The position numbers were made by a program, and so were the translations under genes. Shown one piece after another: positions 15,698-25,867 of a stretch of 64,000 nucleotides of DNA; the stretch's first letter is position 1, and each line of letters opens with the position of its first letter. The stretch is taken from positions 372,001 through 436,000 of the forward strand of contig NZ_CP060506.1 of assembly GCF_015240065.1 (NCBI RefSeq), given 5' to 3'. Under the pieces are notes generated by a model. That model had not been told where the DNA came from and made no database searches. It saw nothing but the letters and a program-made list of their open reading frames with translations. Source of the DNA: Nanchangia anserum (GTDB taxonomy: Bacteria > Actinomycetota > Actinomycetes > Actinomycetales > Actinomycetaceae).

Positions 15698-16849
15698 GTG
15701 AGTGCACCGATTGTTGCCGTGGTTGGAGGCGGGCAACTGGCCCGCATGATGCAAGAATCCGCGAATGCCCTGGGCATTCACCTGCGTGCCCTCGTGGAGG
15801 CGGCCGACGGCTCCAGCGCGCAGGTCATCCCCGACCACCGTGTCGGGCACCCCGACGACGATACCGCGATGGACGAGTTGGTGGCGGGCGCCGACGTGCT
15901 GACGTTCGAGCACGAGCACATTCCCGACGCGCAGCTGGCCCGCCTGGCGTCCCGTTTGCCGATCGAGCCGAAGGCCGGCGCTCTCCACTTCGCCCAAGAC
16001 AAGATCGCCATGCGGCAGCGCTTGAGCGCCGCGGGGATCGCGTGTCCGGAGTGGACGACGTGCCGCACCCGCGAGGAGTTGACCGAGATCGGGCAGCGGT
16101 GGGGTTGGCCCGTCGTCGTCAAGTGGGCGCGCGGGGGCTACGACGGTCACGGCGTCGCGGTCGTCACCGATCCGGCGGACATCGCGTCGTGGTTCGATGA
16201 CCTGGCCGAGGGCGATGCCCTGCTCGTCGAGGAGCACGTGCCCTTTACCCGCGAAGTCGCCGCGCTGTTGGCGCGCTCGCGCTCGGGTGAGTGCGTCGCG
16301 TGGCCGCTCACTCAGACGATTCAACGCGATGGCATCTGCCACGTCGCGATGGCGCCGGCCCCCGGCCTCGACCCCGCGCTTGCCCGCGAGGCCACCGACA
16401 TCGGGTACCGCGTGGCGGCAGAACTCGACGTGACCGGCGTGCTTGCCGTCGAAATGTTCGTCGTCGAGGGGGACAGCCCGCGCGTCGTCGTCAACGAATT
16501 GGCCATGCGCCCGCACAATTCCGGCCATTGGACGATCGAAGGGTCGCTGACAAGCCAGTTCGAGAACCACCTGCGCGCCGTCCTCGACCTGCCGCTCGGC
16601 GACACGCGAATGGTTGCTCCGGCCGCGTGCATGGTCAACGTCCTGGGGTCTGCGCGTGCGGAACCGCGCGACGCCTATGCCGCGGTTATGGCGCGCGAGC
16701 CGGGGGCAAAGATCCACTACTACGGCAAGGGCGTGCGCCCGGGGCGCAAACTTGGGCATGTGACGATGATCGGGGACGACATCGCCGATATTCGCCGTCG
16801 CGCCGAAGCGTGTGCGCGAGCCATCGAGGCCGACGAGAAGGGGAACTAA
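15698..16849 (+). CDS. purK: 5-(carboxyamino)imidazole ribonucleotide synthase
   Basis: An ATP-grasp enzyme of 383 residues in de novo purine synthesis that carboxylates AIR to N5-CAIR using ATP and bicarbonate. The N-terminal 'VVGGGQLARMMQESANALGI' is the PurK signature. The ATP-grasp core includes 'WPVVVKWARGGYDGHGV' and 'LLVEEHVPFTREVA'. 'VNELAMRPHNSGHWTIEGS' is the conserved metal/substrate segment. PurE, the next enzyme, begins four bases after the stop, forming a two-gene operon. Confidence 0.95.
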   Translation: MSAPIVAVVGGGQLARMMQESANALGIHLRALVEAADGSSAQVIPDHRVGHPDDDTAMDELVAGADVLTFEHEHIPDAQLARLASRLPIEPKAGALHFAQDKIAMRQRLSAAGIACPEWTTCRTREELTEIGQRWGWPVVVKWARGGYDGHGVAVVTDPADIASWFDDLAEGDALLVEEHVPFTREVAALLARSRSGECVAWPLTQTIQRDGICHVAMAPAPGLDPALAREATDIGYRVAAELDVTGVLAVEMFVVEGDSPRVVVNELAMRPHNSGHWTIEGSLTSQFENHLRAVLDLPLGDTRMVAPAACMVNVLGSARAEPRDAYAAVMAREPGAKIHYYGKGVRPGRKLGHVTMIGDDIADIRRRAEACARAIEADEKGN

Positions 16850-16852
16850 CAC

Positions 16853-17350
16853 ATGAGTGCAACGGTTGCGATTGTCATGGGATCGGATTCCGACTGGCCA
16901 ACGATGAAGGCGGCTGCCGACATCCTCGATGAGCTCGGCGTCACCTACGACGCCCAGGTCGTCAGCGCCCATCGCATGCCCGAGGACATGATCGCCTTCG
17001 GGCGCACCGCCGCGGACGCCGGCTACCGCGTCATCATCGCGGGGGCCGGTGGCGCCGCTCACCTGCCGGGAATGCTCGCCTCGGTCACGCCGCTGCCGGT
17101 CATCGGGGTGCCCGTCGCGCTCAGCTACCTCGATGGCATGGATTCACTGTTGTCGATCGTCCAGATGCCGGCGGGTGTGCCCGTCGCCACCGTCTCGATC
17201 GGCGGGGCAAAGAACGCCGGCCTGCTGGCCGCGCGCATCCTCGGCGCTGCCGATGACAGCCTGCGTGAGGCAATGACGCGCTACCAGGAGCAGCTGCGCG
17301 ACGTCGCCATCGCCAAGGGAGAGGCGCTGCGCGAGCGCGTCGACGGGTGA
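16853..17350 (+). CDS. purE: N5-carboxyaminoimidazole ribonucleotide mutase (class I PurE)
   Basis: A 165-residue cytosolic enzyme that converts N5-CAIR to CAIR, directly after PurK in the pathway and in the operon. Motifs are '[14 protein letters not shown]', '[11 protein letters not shown]' with the catalytic His, '[16 protein letters not shown]' and '[20 protein letters not shown]'. PurK as partner supports the class I (mutase) reaction. The ATG follows the purK stop in a tight operon spacing. Confidence 0.95.
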   Translation: MSATVAIVMGSDSDWPTMKAAADILDELGVTYDAQVVSAHRMPEDMIAFGRTAADAGYRVIIAGAGGAAHLPGMLASVTPLPVIGVPVALSYLDGMDSLLSIVQMPAGVPVATVSIGGAKNAGLLAARILGAADDSLREAMTRYQEQLRDVAIAKGEALRERVDG

Positions 17351-17412
17351 GCGGGAACGCCGATACCGCGTGAGGGGGCGTTATAAACTTCTTGCGGGGA
17401 TACCCTTTGCGT

Positions 17413-17469
17413 CGGATATATCGGAGGAATCATGTCCATTCTTGTGGCCGGAGGTGCCGGATATATCGG
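17413..17469 (+). repeat. 12-base direct repeat flanking the galE start
   Basis: CGGATATATCGG occurs at 17413-17424 (overlapping the ribosome-binding region) and again at 17458-17469 (inside the first codons of galE). The second copy encodes part of the conserved GAGYIG motif. Confidence 0.45.
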
Positions 17470-18418
17470 CGCCCACGTGGTGAGGCTGTTGCAGGAGCGC
17501 GGTGAGCGCGTCATCGTCGTTGACGACCTGTCCTACGGCAGTGCCGAGCGAATCGGAGATGCCCGACTGGTCGAGGTCGACATCGCCTCCTCGTCGGCGC
17601 GCCGGCTCCTGCTGAACACGATGATCGACGAAGACGTCACCGCCGTCATTCACTTTGCCGCACGCAAGCAGGTGGGTGAGTCGGTGGAAAAGCCGATGTG
17701 GTACTACCAGCAAAACATCGGTGGTCTGGCAAACATGCTCTCGGCGATGCGCGACGCCGGGGTGCGCACGATGATCTTCTCGTCCTCGGCTGCCGTTTAC
17801 GGGATGCCTCCCGTTGAGGTCGTTCCCGAGGACATTGACAAGCACCCGATCAACCCCTACGGCGAGACCAAGCTCATCGGCGAGTGGATGATGGCCGATT
17901 GTGAGCGGGCGTGGGGCCTGAAGTGGATCGGGCTGCGCTACTTTAACGTCGCCGGGGCCAGCTCGGACGATCTGGGTGACCCGGCCTGCCTCAACCTCAT
18001 TCCCATGGTGCTCGAGAAGCTCTCGCAGGGTCAGTCGCCCAAGATCTTTGGCACCGACTACGACACGCCCGATGGGACGTGTATTCGCGACTACATCCAT
18101 GTCGGCGACCTTGCCGAGGCCCACCTCGCGGCGCTCGACTACCTGGGCGGCGACGGCCAGGCGAGTCATCACGTCTTCAACGTCGGCACGGGAACGGGTA
18201 CGTCCGTTCGCGAAATCGTCGACGGACTGCGCGAGGTCACGGGGATCGACTTTACCGCCGAGGAAGTCGACCGCCGTGCCGGCGACCCGCCGAAGCTCAT
18301 TGGTGACGCCAGCCGCATCACTTCGGAACTGGGGTGGACGGCCCGCTACGGCGTGCGCGAGATCCTGGAATCGGCGTGGTCGGCCTGGCAGGCTGGGCCG
18401 AACCGCATCGAGAAGTAA
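17432..18418 (+). CDS. galE: UDP-glucose 4-epimerase
   Basis: A 328-residue short-chain dehydrogenase-type epimerase that interconverts UDP-glucose and UDP-galactose with bound NAD. It has the dinucleotide motif 'GGAGYIGAHVV', the catalytic Ser/Tyr/Lys in 'SSSAAVYG' and 'NPYGETKLIGE', and 'WIGLRYFNVAGAS'. GGAGG lies upstream of the ATG. A strong hairpin ends the transcript. UDP-galactose made here is the substrate of the UDP-galactopyranose mutase encoded at 23067-24273, so it probably feeds the wall-glycan locus. Confidence 0.94.
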   Translation: MSILVAGGAGYIGAHVVRLLQERGERVIVVDDLSYGSAERIGDARLVEVDIASSSARRLLLNTMIDEDVTAVIHFAARKQVGESVEKPMWYYQQNIGGLANMLSAMRDAGVRTMIFSSSAAVYGMPPVEVVPEDIDKHPINPYGETKLIGEWMMADCERAWGLKWIGLRYFNVAGASSDDLGDPACLNLIPMVLEKLSQGQSPKIFGTDYDTPDGTCIRDYIHVGDLAEAHLAALDYLGGDGQASHHVFNVGTGTGTSVREIVDGLREVTGIDFTAEEVDRRAGDPPKLIGDASRITSELGWTARYGVREILESAWSAWQAGPNRIEK

Positions 18419-18429
18419 CAGCTGAGACT

Positions 18430-18466
18430 CCGGGGCCCGGGCGAGAGATTCTCGCCCGGGCCCCGG
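18430..18466. terminator. Bidirectional terminator between galE and the LCP gene
   Basis: A perfect 17-base inverted repeat (CCGGGGCCCGGGCGAGA and its complement) with a three-base loop, between two convergent genes. Confidence 0.8.
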
Positions 18467-18483
18467 CACATGCGTGTTCGGCG

Positions 18484-19869
18484 CTAGCGCGGAGGCTTCC
18501 AGTAGTCATCGGGAGTGAGCGTGCCCGAGCCCAGCTTCGACCAGAACGACTCGATGCGCGAGGAATCGAGAGAAACCATCGACCCGTGGACGCCGTCGCG
18601 GTAATTGAGCGAGCTCAGGGGCGGCGTCCCCGTCAGCTGCGCCTGCTGAGCCTTGCGGTAGTTCCACCCCAGCAGGCCCAGAGAGACGATGCCCGTATCC
18701 GGGTCGGTGATGAGGGAGCTGGCGACGGCCCCCGACAGGGCGTGCTGAGTGAAGGGATTGACGACGGAGGAGGCAGACAGCGCCGAATCGACGGTCTTGG
18801 CGATGACCTGACGCTGCCGATCGGCGCGTCCGATGTCGCCGTTGGGATCGGACTTGCGCATGCGGGCGAACGCCAGGGCTGTTTTGCCGTCGACGGTGTG
18901 GCATCCGGGCGACCACACGAGTCCGGAGTCGCGGTCGTTAACCGTGAGGTCAGAGCACAGATTGACCCCGCCCACGGCATCAACGATCTGGGTGAGCGCT
19001 CCCATGGACACCTCGACGTAATGATCGATCTTGAGACCCGTCAGATGCTCGACCGTTTTGACGAGCAGCGTGGGTCCGCCGAGCGAATAGGCGGCGTTGA
19101 TCTTGTTCGTGCCCTTGCCGGGAATCTCCACCGCGGTGTCGCGAGGAAGCGACACGATCATCGCCGTGCCGTTGACGCGGCGAACGAGCATGAGGGAGTC
19201 GGTGCGTGCTCCCGTCGTCGTCGGGTCGGCGATGCCGCCGTCGGAGCCGTCGGAGCGGCGATCGGATCCCGCGATGAGCCATGTCGTTCCCTCGCCCTCG
19301 CTGGCGCTCGAGAGCGCCGGCACGTGGGTGATCTGGGAGTTCGCCCAGCCCAGCAGATAGAGCGGCCAGGCGAACAACGCGCACACGATGACGAGCGCAA
19401 CCAGCGGGATCCAGCGGCGGCGTCGACGCCGCGCCGGCGGCGCCACATGCGGATCGCGGCGAGGCGGCACCGATTCGGCGGGGCGTGGGCGCATCTCGGT
19501 GTCGCGTCCCTCGCGTCGGATCGGGGCGCCGTCTCGCGAGCGGCGTGCCTGGGGCGGATAGGCCGGCGGCGCGCTCGTTGACGATTGGCGAGTCTGTGGC
19601 TGGGCCTGTGAGCGTGCGGTGCGCGAGGCAGGCACGGTGCGCTCGCGGCGTTGGCGCGGTGGGATCGCGCGGGGTTGGGAGGCCTCGGGCGATCTCGGCG
19701 ATGCAGCTGAGCTAGAGCGTGGCGTCGTGGTCGATCCGGTCGAGGGGCGCTGGCGTGCCCGGGTTGGCGGGATCGACGGCGGGGCATCGTTGGATGCCGC
19801 CGCCGGGGGAGTAGCGCGAATGGAGCGACGCCGCGGACGCTGCGGCGGGAAGCTGGGAGGTTGCGTCAC
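18484..19869 (-). CDS. LytR-CpsA-Psr (LCP) family glycopolymer ligase
   Basis: A 461-residue membrane protein. LCP enzymes transfer lipid-linked glycopolymers to peptidoglycan. The first ~155 residues are a Pro/Arg/Ser-rich cytoplasmic tail, followed by one membrane segment ('WIPLVALVIVCALFAWPLYL') and an extracytoplasmic LCP domain with 'IAGSDRRSDG', 'SLPRDTAVEIPGKGTNKINA' and the Arg-rich 'ALAFARMRKSDPNGDIGRAD'. The GTG start has AAGGG upstream and lies three bases after the stop of the other LCP gene, so both are in one operon. The two LCP proteins may differ in polymer or site. Confidence 0.9.
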   Translation of the reverse strand: MTQPPSFPPQRPRRRSIRATPPAAASNDAPPSIPPTRARQRPSTGSTTTPRSSSAASPRSPEASQPRAIPPRQRRERTVPASRTARSQAQPQTRQSSTSAPPAYPPQARRSRDGAPIRREGRDTEMRPRPAESVPPRRDPHVAPPARRRRRRWIPLVALVIVCALFAWPLYLLGWANSQITHVPALSSASEGEGTTWLIAGSDRRSDGSDGGIADPTTTGARTDSLMLVRRVNGTAMIVSLPRDTAVEIPGKGTNKINAAYSLGGPTLLVKTVEHLTGLKIDHYVEVSMGALTQIVDAVGGVNLCSDLTVNDRDSGLVWSPGCHTVDGKTALAFARMRKSDPNGDIGRADRQRQVIAKTVDSALSASSVVNPFTQHALSGAVASSLITDPDTGIVSLGLLGWNYRKAQQAQLTGTPPLSSLNYRDGVHGSMVSLDSSRIESFWSKLGSGTLTPDDYWKPPR

Positions 19870-19872
19870 CGG

Positions 19873-21146
19873 CTATCCCTTCGCCTCGCACTCGCGCCGC
19901 GCCGCCTCGAGTTTCGCAGCCGCGTCGTCGGTGCTCGGCGACGGACTCGCCGCGGGAGTCTGGGTGGTTGCCGGCGCATCGCTGGCCGGTGCTGACGAGC
20001 TGTCCTCGGTTGGCGCGGGTGTGGCTGCCGGATCCGGGGTGACGAGGCAGTGGAGTAGCCGTCTTTGACCTCGAGCCCTCCGGGCAACGCGGAATCGGTT
20101 CGCAACGCCTCCCACAAAGCACCGGCGGCGTCGGTAAAGACGACGCGGTTGGGGTCGACCGTCGAGGGTGTGACGGGTGCCGAGAGGAAGAGGACGTTCG
20201 CCGGATCGATCCCGCGCAGCGAGTACGACAGGCCCGTCATCGTGGAGAGGTCCGACAGCGTCGGCGACATCGTCAATGCGGAGAGCCCGGCGCGAGCAAA
20301 CTTGTACAGACTCGGTCCCGACGTCAACAGATTCTTCGACAACGCCTGGCGCATCATGATGGACATAACGTGTTGCTGACGCCCGATTCGTTGGAGATCG
20401 GAGCCGTCTCCGCCCTGGACTCCGTGGCGCACCCGCGCGTACTGGAGCGCTTCGTGGCCGCCCATGTGGTGACAGCCGACCGCCAAATCGAGGTCGGTAT
20501 TGCGATCGCGCACGGCCTGGTCGACGTAGACGTCGATACCGCCTAGCGCATCGATCATCTGGGTAAAGCCGTTGAAATCGACGAGCACGTAGTCGTCGAT
20601 GTGCAGCTGCGTGATGTCCTCGACGGTTTTCACCGTGCAGGCGATGGCGGCGTCGCGCGAGCCGCTTTCACCGCCGAAGGTGAACGCCCAGTTGAATTGG
20701 CCGCGCTGGGGCCTGGTGGACGAGCCGTCGGGGAGCTTGCACGCGGGAATATCGACGAGCGTGTCACGAGGCAGGGACACGATCGTCGCTCGTTTGCGGT
20801 CTTTCGACACGTGCACAATCATCGTCGTGTCCGAGCGGTCTGACGTGTCCTCGCTGTTGTCGATCTTGTTGCCCGCGCCGCGGCGCGAATCGGAACCGAT
20901 GACGAGGATGTTGAGCGCGCGCCCGGCGTAGGAATCCGAGGGGGCGCGATCCAGCAGGTCGTCGGCCGAGGAGACGTTGACGGCCGACATGAGATTGAGG
21001 CCCATAAACGCGGCTGCCGATCCAGCGAAGATGACGACGGCGAGGAGGGCGGCGAGGAGGTTACGCAACCACAGCCTGGGTGCTCGTGCTTCGCGCAGGT
21101 GCTGGGGGTGCACGTAGCTGCGACGCTTATCCTCGTTACGTCCCAT
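19873..21146 (-). CDS. LCP family glycopolymer ligase, frameshifted near the C terminus
   Basis: A second LCP protein, about 424 residues when corrected. A short cytoplasmic N terminus and one membrane helix ('NLLAALLAVVIFAGSAAAFM') precede the LCP domain: 'IGSDSRRGAGN', 'SLPRDTLVDIP', 'QYARVRHGVQGGDGSDLQRI'. After 'LEVKDGYST' (about 20050) the frame changes. The plausible tail is the Ala/Pro/Ser-rich stretch 'VTPDPAATPAPTEDSSSAPA' ending 'EAARRECEAKG', reached by restoring one missing base. Read without that base, the frame runs on as a basic, unnatural tail to 19866. The LCP domain itself is intact. ATG 21146 is preceded by GGGG-rich sequence. Confidence 0.85.
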
Positions 21147-21241
21147 CGACCCCTGCTTCCCCTCGTCTCGTCGATCACGTGTGTCTTTAGCGTACGCAAC
21201 CGCCGGGCCCAGGGGAACATCCGGCGTGTCACGATGACGCA

Positions 21242-21247
21242 TATGCT
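21242..21247 (+). promoter_or_regulatory. -10 box of the GT2 gene at 21254
   Basis: TATGCT exactly six bases before the GTG start with no ribosome-binding site; predicted leaderless transcript heading the glf-exporter operon. Confidence 0.45.
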
Positions 21248-21253
21248 TAGCGG

Positions 21254-22207
21254 GTGGATGAGTTCACTCCGGATCAGCGCATTAGCGCCGTCGTCGTCGC
21301 CTGGAATCGCGCCCATATGCTCGGCGACGTCCTCGACGCGCTGGCAGCCCAGACACGTCCGCTCGACGACATCGTCGTCGTCGATAACGCATCTACCGAC
21401 GACACGCCTCGCCTGATCGCCACGCGCGAGGACGTCACCGATGTCGTAACCATGACGCGCAACTACGGCGGGGCCGGCGGATTCGCCGCCGGGATCGCCC
21501 GCGCACTCGCGCGTGGCGCCGACCTCGTGTGGATCATGGACGACGACACCGTGCCCGCCCCAGATGCCCTCGAGGCGCTGCTCGCCGCCCGCGCAGCTTA
21601 TCCCGGCACGCCGGCGCTGCTCGCCGCGCGCGCCGATTGGACCGACGGGCGCGAACACCCGATGAACGTCCCGCGTTACCGGGCGGGCCTGTGCCGCGCC
21701 CAACGTCGCCACGCCGCCGCGATCGGTGCCCGCCCCATCCGCACGGCGTCCTTCGTCGCCGTCCTCCTCGACGCGCGCGCCATCCGCGAGGACGGCCTGC
21801 CGCTCGCCGCCTACTTCTTGTGGAACGACGACTTCGAGTACACGGGCCGCCTACTACGCCGCCGCGTCGGCCTCTATGTGCCGCGCGCACGCGTCGAGCA
21901 CCGCACGGCGGCGTTCGGCAATTCCACCGCCGATCCCGGGGCGCGTTTCGTCAACGAGGTCCGCAACAAGATCTGGACGTTTACGCGCTCGCGCGCGTTC
22001 GGACCCGTCGAACGAGCCGCCTACATGGGCAAGACGCTATTGCGGTGGGGCGCGCTGCTGGCCCGCTCCCCGCAGCGAGGCGAACTGGTGCGCCACCTCG
22101 TCACCGGAGTTCGCGAGAGCCTGAATCCCGTGCCGGCAACGAGTGAGGTCCTCGCCGACACCGCGGTGGCGGCAGACGTGCGCGCGATCGAGGAGGCACG
22201 CCCGTGA
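21254..22207 (+). CDS. GT2 glycosyltransferase, GlfT1-like
   Basis: A GT-A fold family 2 enzyme of 317 residues. The nucleotide-binding strand is 'ISAVVVAWNRAHMLGDVLDA', followed by 'IVVVDNASTDDTPRL'. 'NYGGAGGFAAGIARAL' precedes the metal-binding 'VWIMDDDT'. 'WNDDFEYTGRLLRR' fits the catalytic-base/acceptor region. The GGAGGF motif also occurs in mycobacterial galactofuranosyltransferase GlfT1, and the UDP-galactopyranose mutase gene downstream supports use of UDP-Galf. A rhamnosyltransferase is the alternative. The stop overlaps the next start by four bases. Confidence 0.82.
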   Translation: MDEFTPDQRISAVVVAWNRAHMLGDVLDALAAQTRPLDDIVVVDNASTDDTPRLIATREDVTDVVTMTRNYGGAGGFAAGIARALARGADLVWIMDDDTVPAPDALEALLAARAAYPGTPALLAARADWTDGREHPMNVPRYRAGLCRAQRRHAAAIGARPIRTASFVAVLLDARAIREDGLPLAAYFLWNDDFEYTGRLLRRRVGLYVPRARVEHRTAAFGNSTADPGARFVNEVRNKIWTFTRSRAFGPVERAAYMGKTLLRWGALLARSPQRGELVRHLVTGVRESLNPVPATSEVLADTAVAADVRAIEEARP

Positions 22208-23018
22208 GCGGCTTCTCGGTTCTGCTGCCGGTCTACGCCGGTGATCGCGCGCCGTTCCTCGCCCAGGCGCTCGAGTCGGTGACGACGGCGCAGACGCGTA
22301 CGCCCGACCAGGTCGTCATCATCGTTGACGGCCCTGTGGGGGCTGACATCGAGGCCGTCCTGGCCGCGCGCGATGACATCGACGTCGTCCGCCTCAGCGA
22401 TAATCGCGGCCTCACCGATGCCTTGAACGAGGGGCTGCGGCACTGCCGCTACGACATCGTCGCGCGCCAGGACGCCGACGACATCTCGGCACCCGACAGG
22501 TTCGCCGTCCAGATCCCTCTCGCCGCATCGGGAATCGACCTGGTGGGCTCCGACATCGTCGAATTCGACGCGGCGGGGGAGGGCCGGTGCGCTCGCTGCC
22601 CGTGGCCGAGGCCGACATCGTCCGCGCGCTGCCCCTGCGTGACCCGTTCGCCCACCCGGCCGTCGTGTACTCACGCGCGGCCGTGGCGGCTGTCGGCGGC
22701 TACGACGGGCCGGCCGGCATGGAGGACTACTGGCTGTTTGCCCGCATGGTGGCGGCTGGGTGCTCGTGCGTCAATGTTCCGCGTCCCCTCGTGTCCTATC
22801 GGGTCGACGCCGGTGCCTACGCCCGCCGGGGCGGCTGGGACCTGTTCGTCACCGAATGCCGGCTTCAGGTGCGCCTGTACAACCTCGGTGTCACGGGCGG
22901 CCTGACGATGGCGCGCAACATCGTCGTGCGCGGGCTGTACCGCTTTGTGCCGCCGAGCCTTCGCCGCTGCCTGTATCGCGGTGTTGGCCTCAACTACCTG
23001 TTCCGGCGGGCGTCGTAG
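22204..23018 (+). CDS. GT2 glycosyltransferase, frameshifted as read
   Basis: A family 2 transferase of about 271 residues once corrected. The N-terminal part has 'FSVLLPVYAGDRAPFLAQAL', 'VVIIVDGPVG', 'NRGLTDALNEGL' and the metal-binding 'ARQDADDISAPDRF'. The frame breaks near 22587, after 'DIVEFDAAGEG', and resumes one frame over with 'VRSLPVAEADIVRALPLRD', then 'AVGGYDGPAGMEDYWLFARM'. One G missing at GGCCGG-TGCG repairs it. Both parts are conserved family sequence, so this is probably a base-calling error. It is translationally coupled to the gene before it. Donor sugar unknown. Confidence 0.82.
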
Positions 23019-23036
23019 CTGAAGCCGTTAGGATGA

Positions 23037-25126
<2,090 letters not shown>

Positions 25127-25129
25127 CTT

Positions 25130-25863
25130 ATGGATACCCAAGACGTCGTCATTCGCGCCGAGGACATCGTCAAAGACTTCACGCTGCGCAACACCCACAC
25201 GCTCAAAGAGATGCTCGTGTGGCGGCTGACGGGGCGGGGGAACAGATGACGAACCAGTTCCGCGCCGTCGACCACGTGAGCTTCAACCTGTGTCGCGGCG
25301 AGACCGTCGGGCTCATCGGGTTTAACGGCTCGGGCAAATCGACGATGCTCAAGCTCCTCTCGGGTGTCATGTCGCCTACCTCAGGCACGGTCCACGTCAA
25401 GGGACGCGTTGCCGGCCTCATCGAGGTCGGCGCCGGGTTCCATCCCGACCTCACGGGCCGCGAAAACGTCTTTCTCAACGGCGCGATCTTGGGAATGAGC
25501 CAGAAGCAGATCGAGGAGTCCTTCGACTCGATCGTCGCGTTTTCCGAGATCGAAAAGTTCATCGACACCGAGGTGAAGTTTTACTCCTCGGGCATGTTCT
25601 TGCGGCTGGCCTTTTCCGTCGCCGTGCACACCGACCCCGACATCTTCCTCATCGACGAGATCCTCGCCGTCGGTGACGAGCCCTTCCAGAAGAAGTGCCT
25701 GAACAAGATCGACGAGCTGCGCGACGCCGGCAAGTCCCTCGTCATCGTCAGCCACGATCTCGACATGATGGCGCGCTTTTGTGATCGCGGAATTGTGCTG
25801 GCCCACGGGAAGAAGGTCGTCGACGGTTCCATTGATGAGGCCATCGACCGACTGAGGAGTTGA
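25130..25863 (+). CDS. ABC polysaccharide exporter ATPase (Wzt-like), frameshifted as read
   Basis: The nucleotide-binding subunit, about 244 residues when corrected. ATG 25130, four bases after the permease stop, starts 'VVIRAEDIVKDFTLRNTHTL'; this frame ends at 25249. One G missing from the G-run at 25236-25240 restores continuity into 'EQMTNQFRAVDHVSFNL'. Then come Walker A 'GFNGSGKSTMLKLLSG', the signature-like 'KFYSSGMFLRLAFSVAVH', Walker B 'PDIFLIDEILAVGDE' and 'VIVSHD'. There is no C-terminal carbohydrate-binding domain, so it matches short Wzt/RfbE-like galactan exporters. Confidence 0.9.
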
Positions 25864-25867
25864 TCGC

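Noticed and set aside
15494-17062. A 522-codon minus-strand frame
   Set aside because: It is antisense to purK and purE, both complete and conserved.
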